A model generated the notes under the pieces. The model had not been told where the DNA came from. It worked only from the letters and a program-made list of their open reading frames with translations, and made no database searches. Below are positions 24,901 to 35,100 of a DNA stretch of 64,000 nucleotides, in pieces. The position numbers were made by a program, and so were the translations under genes. Position 1 is the first letter of the stretch; every line of letters starts with the position of its first letter. Source of the stretch: Phoronis ovalis (Eukaryota > Phoronida > Phoronidae); assembly GCA_028565635.1 (NCBI GenBank), contig JAOXYB010000013.1:1-64000 (forward strand), written 5' to 3'.

Positions 24901-27900
24901 TTTAGGCTAGTCATCAGTAGCTTCTTGAAAACTTCAGTTTCACTATTTTTCATTTTATTGTGACTATATGTGCACAGGCTGATAGTGGTCTCAGTTTATG
25001 CATTTATTGTAAGCACACAGCAGTGCAGCACACAGATTGATTGATTTTATTCTGGTACATGAAACATAACAAATACATACAATAAATAAAAATGGTGTTT
25101 CATCCCCAAGGATAACACATAAAGTTAAAAAAACTTCTTCCAATGTGGTCCCTGAACATGAAACAAGATGGTGCGGGTAAATTACAAGACACATCCAGTG
25201 AAAAAGAAAAATGAGATGACCTGATTACAGTACAAATAATGATTGCTCAAAATTAAAAATACAAAAACACCCAGAGATAACAAATATTGCGCTAAACTGG
25301 ATACCAGAAATTAAATAGAAAACAAAAGAATTTTCTTCACCATGCTTAATTTGATCAGAAAGGAATTTTTTTGTTTTGGATTTAAATATTGAAAGGGTAG
25401 CAGAGTTTTTTTTTGTCATTTAGCAAACTGTTCCAGAGCTTTGATCCAGTATAGATGAAAGACTTCTGTCACAAACATTTAAACCTTTTGATGTTAACAT
25501 TCATGCTGCTAGATCTTGTTGAGTGGCTGTGCCGATCACAGACACGACTGAAGTCACTTCTAAGGTACGAAGGAGCCGAACCATCCAATATATTGAAAAC
25601 ATGATTTAATTTTATTTGACTGACCCTTCCCTCGACTGTTAGCCAACCCACCTCTGCAAAATCATTATATCCAATATGAGATCCCGGAGATAAATTTAGA
25701 ATAAATATTTTGATATACTTCAAGTTTTGATTTTGTTTTACAAGATAAACCACTATACCACGCTGAGCATGCATAGTCAAAATGACATAACATTAATGCT
25801 ATACTAAGCTTCCTTCTGAGTTGAGTATCCGGTAAAGAAATTGCTAACAAAATTATTAAAAATTTCTTTACCGGAGACTGTCTGATCTAAATCCACGCCA
25901 AGATAACTAACACTGGTTTTACTTTCAATTGGTGCACCATTACAAGATATTTCAAGAGAGGAAGCATTTTTTAGCTTACATTTTGTACCAAAAAGAATAG
26001 ATTCGGTTTTACCAAGGTGTAAAGAAAGTTTATTGTCAATTAGCCATTCATTGACTGAATTTAGCTCAGAGCTCAAAGTCTACTGAATTTCATCTACATT
26101 ATAACCAGATACCAGTAAAGCTGAGTCATCTGCATAGAGTAACAGTTTGCATTTTACTACTGCCTGCATATCATTAACATAAATCAAGAAAAGCAATGGT
26201 CCTAGGATGGAACCTTGGGAGACCCCACAATCAATATCCAAAGGTATAGAAATATGACCATGTACATCAATCACCTGCTTTCTATGTGATAAGTAGGATT
26301 CAAACCAATTTATAGCTATTTCATTTAGACCTAACGTCTTTCATTTGGTGGTAAGAATTGTATGATTAACAGTATCAAAAGCTTTGTGTAGGTCCACTAG
26401 GACCATACTGGTGTATTTACCTTGATCAGCCTGTATTCGGACATGATCCATAAGACTTATTAGGGAAGTGTCAGTTGAGTAGGATGGTCAGAAGCCCGAT
26501 TGAAGGTCATAGATAAGACATTTGCATTTCAAGTAATGTTCAAGCTGGTTATAAACAACTCTTTCAAGAATTTTAGATAGACAACTGAGAATAGAAACTG
26601 GCCTATAATTACCAGCATCAGTTTTGCTCATCTTTTTGTGAATAGGAACAACCCAGGCAGATTTGAGCTCATTAGGGACCTCACCTGATGCTATTGATAG
26701 ATTTATTATGTGGGTAATTGCAGGTGACAAATTAGCAGCCCCATCTTTTAAGAATCTAGACAGGATGTTATCCATTCCTGTTGCTTTATTAGAGCTTTAG
26801 GCTGGCAAGCAACTTAGTCACGAGTGACCTCCTCTTCACTTACCACATTTAATTTAAAATCATTTTGAGCCACCCCCCTAGATTTGTAAAATAATTCAAT
26901 GAATGAACCTATGTATTTACCAGAACTAGTGGGAAGAGTTTTCAGTAATGATGAAGCAATAGTAGTAAAGCTAAAAAGAAGGAGTTAAACTTGCTGGCCA
27001 CCATATCTTTCTCAAAACATACTTTATCATCAATTTTAATACCAATAGATTTAGCGCCAGGTTGTTTTTTGCGGGATGAAACACCTAATGATTTAAGAAC
27101 ACTCCATAGAGTTTTTGGATGGTGTTTGTGCTCATTAAGTTGCTTGGAAAAATACTCAGTTTTCGCTTTTCTGATCAATCTTTGAGCTTTTATAGTTCTG
27201 TGGCGTCCCGAGAGGAAATGGGATTTCCTTGTATGTGTACATTGGACTGGTCCATTCATGGGCTAGTCACTTGATATATAAGTTGTAAAATATTATAAAT
27301 AAAGCGAGTGCACATTAGACCTAGAAACCATTTAGTTCTTAGTACTTCTACTCATCAATCTCTCGACGAGTCTTGCCAGCCGGGAAGCTACGTACAATAC
27401 AGCCGGGACTCTCACCAGTGCCTTGCCACGAACCATACCAACAGATTAAAACCGCTCGGCCGGGTTCGCCACAGTTCTGAGTTTGATATAAATTTCAAAT
27501 AAAGTGTTCTCTTTTGTCTTCTTAAATAAATACAGATTATGATCCCTGTCTCTAATACAATCTAATATTTCACTAGTTAACCAAGGTTCCGATCTTTGCT
27601 TAAGCCTAATTTCTTTGACAGGAGCAACTGCATCTATTACACTCAAAAATAATCTTACAAAATTTGAAAAAGCACTACATGTATCATCACATTTAATTAC
27701 TTCATACTAGGATATATAAAACTCTAAATTTTATAGTTAAGAGTTTTATATATCCTAGCTTCATACCAGTTTACACTTTTTAGCTTACTTAGTACTATTA
27801 AATTCAACAGGATCGTACTTTTTCAATGATCTTATTTTAATAGTATTGTGAGCATTTATCTGACCTCTTATTACTTTACGTGTGCAGTATTAAAGTAAGC

Positions 27901-28150
27901 ATATGATCGCTTAAACCAACAGCGATTAATCCCGACTGACAAACCTTTTCTGACAGGTTAAGATACACAAATCAAGTCAATAGCACTCTCCGATAATTCT
28001 GTAACTCTTGTAGGTTCCTTATTCAATTGTTTTAAATCAAACATACATATATCAGATGACAACAAAATCACCGAGAAAACTATGCCCGTACCACTACAGG
28101 GGCCCGTAATTTACTCACATAATTTTTCCTGCAGTCCCAACGTTCGCCAT
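21847..28150 (-). CDS. MRPL23: Mitochondrial ribosomal protein L23 (5 exons, complete)
   Basis: This gene encodes uL23m of the mitochondrial large ribosomal subunit. Exons in coding order are 28150-28119, 24442-24293, 22542-22460, 22337-22261 and 21999-21847, totalling 495 bases or 164 aa. Phases match at every GT-AG junction. Recognition rests on the order RRIKPYPVYWKGNPQLQILL, MTKYDIKNSLEKIYKVPVAK, ISKEPDIKIAYVQL and GQTFEFPDIF, which follow human MRPL23. The start codon opens a ten-residue leader (MANVGTAGKI) before the conserved core. Intron 1 (3.7 kb) is mostly a dead LINE, and intron 2 carries a DR1-bearing inverted-repeat element. A bidirectional promoter with the Bcl-G-like gene is likely near 28.15-28.5 kb. 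Confidence 0.94.
22261..22337 (-). CDS. MRPL23: MRPL23 exon 4
   Basis: This exon encodes EKIKHPVYGYVISKEPDIKI and AYVQL. The donor is GTAAGT. The segment equals the conserved KKPDYKVAYVQL strand of the human protein. Confidence 0.93.
22460..22542 (-). CDS. MRPL23: MRPL23 exon 3
   Basis: This exon encodes MTKYDIKNSLEKIYKVPVAK and VRTEIRE. It is an 83-base exon whose first base completes a glutamine codon split with exon 2. Confidence 0.92.
22846..22876. repeat. short palindrome in MRPL23 intron 2
   Basis: Two 15-base arms (AGACTAATATAACTA and its near reverse complement, one mismatch) are separated by one base. It may form a hairpin. No function can be assigned. Confidence 0.5.
23168..23180 (+). 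promoter_or_regulatory. DR1 motif AGGTCAAAGGTCA
   Basis: This is a perfect direct repeat of AGGTCA with one-base spacing, the consensus site for HNF4, RXR and COUP-type nuclear receptors. The match is exact, but binding is unproven because it is part of a repeat element. Confidence 0.4.
23439..23451 (+). promoter_or_regulatory. DR1-like motif GGGTCAAAGGTCA
   Basis: This is the second DR1-type site in the same element, one mismatch from the 23168 site and in the corresponding place of the second internal unit. Confidence 0.35.
24293..24442 (-). CDS. MRPL23: MRPL23 exon 2
   Basis: This exon encodes PFWLRRIKPYPVYWKGNPQL through FHTHP. The donor is GTAAGTATT and the acceptor TTTTCAG. It contains the GNPQLQILLPTFWMKMVKP segment conserved in uL23m. 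Confidence 0.93.
25225..27685 (-). pseudogene. dead reverse transcriptase ORF2 of the LINE
   Basis: Pieces in order on the minus strand give PVKEIRLKQRSEPWLTSEIL (27.6 kb), RLIRKAKTEYFSKQL (27.2 kb), AGNYRPVSILSCLSKILERV (26.6 kb), VDLHKAFDTV (motif A, 26.4 kb), GVSQGSILGPLLFLIYVND (26.2 kb) and YADD at 26125-26136 (catalytic motif C, intact). NEWLIDNKLSLHLGKTESIL then follows. In-frame stops sit at 26488-26490, 26341-26343 and 26080-26082, so no functional protein is made. The fingers, palm and catalytic aspartates are recognisable, but the copy is fossil. Confidence 0.88.
27199..27473 (+). mobile_element. solo LTR (Gypsy-like) nested in the LINE
   Basis: The 275-bp segment starts TGTGGCG and ends CGCCACA, a perfect 7-bp TG...CA inverted end. 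It is flanked by a GTTC duplication (27195-27198 and 27474-27477). It carries TATATAAG at 27275-27282 and AATAAA at 27298-27303 in the order expected of an LTR promoter and poly(A) signal. Taking it out with one GTTC makes the LINE reading frame continuous, which shows it is a clean insertion. No second LTR or internal region was seen. Gypsy affiliation is inferred from the 4-bp duplication and ends. Confidence 0.75.
27708..27757. mobile_element. 50-bp palindromic mini-element in the LINE
   Basis: Perfect 18-bp arms (TAGGATATATAAAACTCT and its reverse complement) enclose a 14-base loop. It is flanked on both sides by CTTCATAC (27700-27707 and 27759-27766), and the bases just outside differ (A or G), so the target duplication is 8-9 bp. 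Removing the element and one duplicate makes the LINE frame continuous. An 8-bp duplication suggests mobilisation by a hAT-type transposase; that is inference. Confidence 0.7.
28119..28150 (-). CDS. MRPL23: MRPL23 exon 1
   Basis: This 32-base coding exon encodes MANVGTAGKI plus two bases of the next codon, with donor GTGAGTAA. It was found by searching for an ATG and donor with the phase that exon 2 requires. No homology supports the ten residues themselves, since the uL23m N-terminus is variable. Confidence 0.72.
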
Positions 28151-30418
28151 GCTTCTAATTTTCTAAGTTCTGTTTGAAATGGTCACGTCTTGTATGATAA
28201 GCCCCTTGTCAGAAGAGAAATGTGTAAGAAGAGACATTGTTAATACCATTATGGGTTCCCAATTATGACCTACAGGGGCAGCCTTAATTCCATTGTAATG
28301 TAAATGTATTAACAAGAAATTGAGAAATACCGTCATTTGGCTTTACATGAGGTGTTTACATTCAAGTAGAGAGTGGTTCTCAGTCTTTCCGACTAGTGTC
28401 TCTGATCATACATGTCTCGATCTTTCTCGCACATTTCCGGTTGACTATATGAGAGATTTACGAGGAAATTCCGACGTGACCGAAATAAATATTTAAAAAG
28501 CATTGTTTACATTCAATATATGTCGATGATGACGCCAAATTAAAGGAAATACAAGGTGAGATGTGTGACAGAGTTATATATGTGTGAAAGGTTTAGTATA
28601 TATACAGCCGCAGAAGAGCAGGGGCTATAATATTTGTTGGAGTCTGAGTAAATTGAGGAAATTAGTCATTCAAGTTTTCAACAGTCAACTTCAACAAGAG
28701 AATAATTTTGAAGTCGGTTATTATTTTCGTATAATAAAATATGGGTATTGCGCCCGAGCTCTTAGGACCTGGGGAACCATCAAATGGTGTACATTTAGCG
28801 GAAATTCGGAATAGTAGCATTCTAACGCCAAGATTGGTCGAAACTATGTAAGTATACAATAGTCAACACAGGTTGATAATAGCTAGCGAGACGTATAGTC
28901 CGGACTCTTGTATTTGCATATAGTGTAACAACTAATTTATTATAGATATAATAAAGATATATAACTCTCAAGTGAAAGTGTTATACATGTCGTAATTATC
29001 AAAAACGAGGAAGTAACAGCATTTTTGAGCTTCAGATTTTTTTTTTATCATAAACCTTCGGCTACTAAAAACGGTAAACACAATTCGAAACTCTGTATCA
29101 TTTTACCTTATTGGATGCCAAAGTTCCTTTAAAATTTAGTTGGTCCACTGGTTTTGTGCATGATTCTGCCATAGTTAATTTAAAAAAATTGTGTTAAACA
29201 TCTAGATAAAGTTGTTGGCTTCCTACATTTCTTCAAAATTTCCTAACCAATCAGTGTTTGTTGGTATCCTAATTGTTTGTATTTCACAAAAAATTCCTTA
29301 CCAATCACTTGAGAATATAATTATAAAGTTGTTGTTTTTGTATGTTTGAGCAACAATTAAACTTGATGTTAGATAGAATATTTTTATATAACATTGAGTT
29401 CAGTTGTTACTCACACATATAACTATAAAGTAATTTTAAAAAGCAATCAATTTTGTGACTGTGAAGGAACAAAGATTTACAAACCATTATAAAGTTATTG
29501 CTGTTTGACTTTTATTTTACTGTAAAGAATTTTCAGTTAGTCCATTTTGCTTGAATTCATTGTTGATTGAAGATGACTAATACAAATAAATGTTGTCAAG
29601 TGTCAATAAACCGCACAAACAGTTTCCAGATGGGGTGACTGGAAATAATCTAGTACATCATACTGTCAGGTGTTGGGAAATTATTCCTGCTGAGGCTTTG
29701 TTTGTATAAATATGACTTTGTAGAAGTTTAAGAATATTAGAAGTTTAGTATCTTCACAACTGATTAAAAGAAATATTCAATCTCTGAATAATGTGTATTG
29801 AATTAATTAATCCAATAAAACAACATTCATTGAAATTTTATATCCAAGAATTTTAATCAACATAAATATAATTTAGTCAAGAGTTTTCTTAAATAATTAG
29901 AACTTTGAAATTCTATCTTATCTCAAGCCCTTCACCAGTTGTATCCAAATTTTAGACTAAATTTTATAAATGTTAATCATTTCACTGAATCAATATGTCA
30001 TATAGTGAAGATTTATTCTGATATTTCAATTGAATGCAGTAATGAGTTTATTATGAATCATTGTTAATATGAAAATGGTGGTCTGAAGCCCACAATGATT
30101 CGATTATACATGATCTATAACTTTTTATGGTTTTATGTGTTTGTATTGTCAGAACTTGGAAACTGCATTGGAAATTTAAGAGGTTTTATAGTATTTATTC
30201 TTATGGAGGCAATGATATTTAATCAAATTTTGAGATCTATAGCAAGAAAAGTCAGTACTGCTTTACTGATTTTAAGTGGTGTAATATATTCATAAAAAAT
30301 CTCATAGTAAAATTGTGTTTTTGTTATGGCCTTTGAACTTGCTGGTGAAGTAATCGTCACCAAGTCATAAGAATCTTAAACGGTTAAAACTATTTTATGT
30401 AATTTCAGACTTAAGAAA
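28151..30418. promoter_or_regulatory. shared 5' region of MRPL23 and the Bcl-G-like gene
   Basis: The two genes are transcribed away from each other. A GT donor at 28556 (ACAAGGTGAG) and the acceptor at 30408, ten bases before the plus-strand start codon, would make a noncoding first exon ending at 28555 and a 1.85 kb 5'UTR intron. That would put both transcription starts within about 400 bases, as in a bidirectional promoter. The rest of this AT-rich stretch shows no gene or repeat I recognise. Confidence 0.5.
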
Positions 30419-32105
30419 ATGAATGAAGAGGAAAATACAACTATGAATTTAAGTGTTGCCACAGAGGAATTGAGGGCCTCTTGGAATTCTCTCAACAAGA
30501 CAGATAGGTTGGAGTTGCCATCAGTGTTTACAGAGAGTGGCTCCAGTGTAGAGAGGTCTCTTAATAAATCAAAGCAAATGAGCCTAAGGAAACATCCCTG
30601 CAATAAGTCTTTGGATAAGGCCGCAATGAGTCAAGAAACTCGTAGAGTTTTAGAGAAATTTTTAGCAAGAAGTTTAAGCATGAATGATGCATCACCTATG
30701 AAAAGATTTTACGGAGACTTGAATAAACAACGTCATTTAGCTGTGATTGAGGAGAGCTCATCCCCACCACAAACAACTCAGGAAAAAAATTCGAATCATT
30801 GTTCTGATTTAGTAGAGGAGTCAGCACCAGTGTTGGTAACTTGTGAAAAGACATCAGGAGCTAAAACTCCGGAGTTTGTAACGCCACCAGAGACTCCATT
30901 AGTGGAAATGAGAACCTTAGTAACAGAAGTGAATCATGACAAGAAAGATACTTTCACAAAAAGCAAACCATGTGATATGCGAAAAATCAAATCTGATCCT
31001 TTAGCATACAGAATTACACAGCACTCCTCTATTGTACCTTCAAATGCACACCGTCAGACTGTCATTGCCTTGGATAGAACACTTGCACCAGACACTTCTA
31101 ACAATGTTGATTGCTTACACATTCCAGAAAATAATTTGGATACTCTTTCACCTTCAGGTTCTAATGATCATTCTCCAATGCTAAGACCTAAAAGTGCTGT
31201 CATTGCGCAGTCTGAATTCTCTGTTGTAGATTTTATTGAAAGTGGTGGATCGTTGCCGGGTTCTGGTGATCAAAGTGCTCGAAATACTCCTTCACTGCAT
31301 TCTTTGAACAATTTTACTGAACTTGATCAATATCCTGCTAAACCACCATCCGTCATTAAAGCAGAAACCATTTCAACAAGTAGCTATGAACAATATTTAA
31401 AAGAAATGCAAAGTACTAATAACAATAAAAAGAAATCAAATGGTCACAAACCTGTGAAATATGTGCCATCGAATAGTGCAAGTTCCATCCAGAAATCCAT
31501 GACAATTTCAACAAGTAGTTATCAAGAATGGAAAACGGAACAGAAGCAAAATGGTAAAACTCGCCAGCAACATAGTCGAACACAAAGCCGAGAAAGTGAA
31601 CTCGACTTTCCTACTAGGTCATCTACAATGCGCACGGCAAACTCCGGTTCCATTTCTTCACTTTCTAGTATTGACAGCATTCGACAAAAGAAAGAACGTA
31701 AGAAAAAGTCGGGATTCAAAAAAGCTTTAGAAAGGTTACGACACAGTTATCGAAGGAAGCAAGATCGACCAAGCTCAATACATTCTGCAGATTACTATTC
31801 CGTCAAGCCAAAAATTACAAAACCCATGTTTAAAAAGAAAAAAAAGCAAAGTTTGAGTATAAAATTTTGGAAAAAGAAAGGTAGTAGTTCAGATACTGAG
31901 AGAGATAAAATAAAAACAGCTGGATTGAATGACCCTCGAATTCTAGAAGATAGTGATGATGCTAAGAAAGGTGTTCTAATTAGAAATAAACAAGGTGGAA
32001 AGGGTAAATTGCAGACTAAAACAAGTGAAGAAAATGTCTTTGATAATTTGTTAAGACAGTTTCGTAAAACAGGTTTATCATTAAGGAGGAGAATATCTCA
32101 AAAAG
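30419..32105 (+). CDS. BCL2L14: Bcl-G-like exon 1 (562-residue disordered, basic N-terminus)
   Basis: This single exon encodes residues 1-562 plus one base. It is rich in Ser, Thr and Lys and lacks any fold I recognise. The phrase TISTSSY followed by an aromatic-charged stretch occurs twice (about residues 318-336 and 360-375). Lysine runs near residues 420-440 and 462-485 could bind membranes or nucleic acid. The donor is GTATGT. Confidence 0.85.
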
Positions 32106-35100
32106 GTATGTAAAAGTGGTGATCTATTATCAAGCTGTATGTCAATCAAAAGATTTTTTATGGGGTTATAATTATGGAGCTAGCTGTACATTACTGAGTT
32201 GGTATAGATTAATGTTTAGGCTATAAAAAACATGGCCCTTTTAAAATTATTAAAAATGCCTCCTAAACTTGTATTAAATGTACTATATATGTGCACCAAA
32301 ATTTATACATTATAAAGCCATTGGATATATTATGAATTGCTGTATGCACTTTGTGGTCATTGTTTATTACACTTTAGGCACCCAGATTTCTAAACTGCAG
32401 GATTACATGTTATAAAAACAAAGGGGTGATGAAAAGTTCAACTGTACTTACATGTGTAGTTCGATTCTTGGAACTGAGGATGTTAATCTGAAAGTATTAC
32501 CTGAGGACTGTCAGGCACTCATCATTTAAGTAAACAATCAGTCATGTGTTTTATTAGTAAAAACAAAAAACAAGAAATGTTATTTACATAATAACTTAAT
32601 TAGGACTGTGTATAATATAAGCTAGCAAATGTCAAAAGTATAGGAAATAGTTTCTGAACATGATGGATTTGCACTGAAATGTTATCAGTTAATAAGATAA
32701 AAATAGGAAGTACCTTACATCACATACCTTAAAGATTCAGTCATAAAAAAAACTTGGTGATCAATAAAATAACAAATTCCTAATTTTGATAAAAACATTA
32801 CAAGTTTAAAGAGTTGTATTATAATAGCCCTTAGATAAGGTTAAAGTTTTAAAACTGTAACAATTATTTAACTTTAGTTAGTAAAAAAAATCAATTCTTT
32901 ATATAATATTCTCTTTACTAAATATTAGAAATGCATGTGCAGCTTTGGACCCATTTCAATTGCCAACTGTCTATAGCACAAACTGTTTACAAGACTTCAT
33001 AAACCCAATAAAAACCTAGTATAAACTTTCTTATTGTACATTTTTGCATGTTAAAAACATTAAATTACCTAGAATAGATTAGCTGTTTTCTTTCAACAGT
33101 TCACCAAATTCTTGATATTAATTTATGGCACACCAAATATTAATTCCTGAAATACTTAATAATTTTATGTTGAATAATGATTTCTACAATATGCTTTCAA
33201 CAGTGAACTGTTAAAGTGGTAATTTTTGAATGCACATAGTAAACATTAAATTTATTGAATTCACTGCAATAAAATTATTGATATAGTAGAGTGCACTTTT
33301 CTAATTTACTCAGGTATGAAACTATGAATGTTAACGATGACCTGTTGAACCCATATTGGTTACATACAAAAAAAATTACATTTAAAATAACTGTGGTACA
33401 GAAGTCGGAACTGCATGTTTACCATTTGGCATAATTTACATAATCTCATGCACGTGTTGTATGTGATGTCAGTAAAGTTTATAGTAATATACTAGTCAAC
33501 AGTTTATCATTCCTATGTGTACCTTTTTTTAGTGTAGCCACATTCTAGACCCAAATAAATATACATTGCATTTGTGAATATGAATAAAATAATTATTTGA
33601 TTTTAGATTGTTTCGGCCATAAAATTCCATATTTCTAGGAAATCAGGATGTTTGCGTGTGTGCACCTAAATATGCCATTAATAATTTGCGACTGAAAGAA
33701 TACAAAAATTAATGCGCAAAAGCGTTTATAATTTGTTTCCTTGTATGACATCATTCCTTAAGTTTTTGGGGTAGTAACTTTTCAAATAAATGATTTAAAA
33801 ATAGGCTTGGTACTATTAGTTCTCATTCTGATAATATTACTTTTAATTATAATTAAAATGTAAATTTAATAATTCATTTTAATTTTTTTTTTCAGCTTGT
33901 CATTAATTTATATAAGGCATTAGGGGGATAGGGGTAAAATTGTAGAAATATGTAATTTTGGTTGTAAATACTCACTGAAAATATTGTGTTTTTGTAGATT
34001 TTCCTCTCAAACTATGACGTATGTTACAATTATCAGCCATGCTGACTTCGGCAAATCTAATGTTGAAAATATATTGTATTTTTGAAACAAAATCGTTTGA
34101 TTAAAAATGGATTTTTTTATTTTAAGTATTTTTTTATACTATACATTGAGTGAATAACATGGATTGTTTATTTTTTCAGTCAAAGAATTTATTTATAATG
34201 AAATGTATAAATCACTTACTCCTATACCATGCATTTAGTGAGGAAATGGCATACAAGAAAACAATTTAATAAGTAAATATATAACATGTGTTGTATGTTA
34301 TTTTAGTCATGAAATAAACTTTCATGAAATCATCCATATTTCTTAGTTCTGCTGACAGAAAATTAATACCATAACTTACAATATTTTTGGCACTTATACA
34401 AGTTAAATTACTCTGTACATAAACTTAAGGTCACTGAGTGCAGTGTGATACATACTATGGAACTCTGATATTAGATTTAAGGCTGTTTGTCATATTTACT
34501 TCTAACTGTATGAGGCAATAAGTATAAAATGGTTTTCACATTTGTGCACCAGATGAAAATTATACATGTATATATGTCATTCTGAAAATGTTTTATTAAA
34601 AGGGTACTTTATTGATTTTTTAGTACAAAAGATTAGTCATTTCATTTTTATATTTCATTGTTTAAACCTGTGTATAAATAAATCGCATATATTATTGATT
34701 ACTTGTTAAGGGAGTTTGTTTTTCCAGGAATTCGTATCTGCTCGAAATTGCTAGCAGTTTTAAAATGAATAACGCTTTTGCTAATTTGAATTTCATTAGA
34801 CATATCAAAAAAAAAATGTTTATTTTGCATGCAATTAAATGTTCTGTTGTTTAATGATTCACAATTTTGATGAAATTTCTGAGAAAAGTAATGTTTTTTT
34901 CTTTTTAAAGAAAATCAGATATGTATTCTACTAAGTATCTGTGTTATCTTAGATAAAATAATTGAATGACGCAAGGATTGCACTGCTCAAGAAATGTCAA
35001 TATGAATATGTGTAATTTAATCCTATAGTTTTATATCGCTATCCAATATAAATTGAAGTGATAAAACAAATTACATTGCTTTGGTACTATGTTTTACAGA

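Larger units (their letters stand above)
25034..28085 (-). mobile_element. degenerate non-LTR retrotransposon (L2/CR1/Rex-like), 5' truncated
   Basis: The element runs on the minus strand from about 28085 to a 3' end near 25034, where the tail reads AATAAAATCAATCAATC, a short tandem tail typical of non-LTR elements. It keeps the end of an endonuclease domain (EPTRVTELSESAIDLI near 28.0 kb), a reverse transcriptase domain and a C-terminal region. Stops and frameshifts break it throughout. It occupies most of MRPL23 intron 1, in the same orientation as the gene. It is itself split by a 50-bp palindromic element and a 275-bp solo LTR. The clade is judged from remembered sequence style only. The 5' edge is approximate. 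Confidence 0.85.

Noticed and set aside
27420-27475. tRNA-like B box (GGGTTCG) suggesting a SINE
   Set aside because: TG...CA ends, a 4-bp duplication, TATA and AATAAA fit an LTR better, and no A box at tRNA spacing was seen.
29108-29173. Minus-strand ATG with 22 codons and a GT donor as an alternative MRPL23 first exon
   Set aside because: Its end phase does not fit MRPL23 exon 2, and no family similarity is seen. The exon at 28119-28150 fits the phase exactly.
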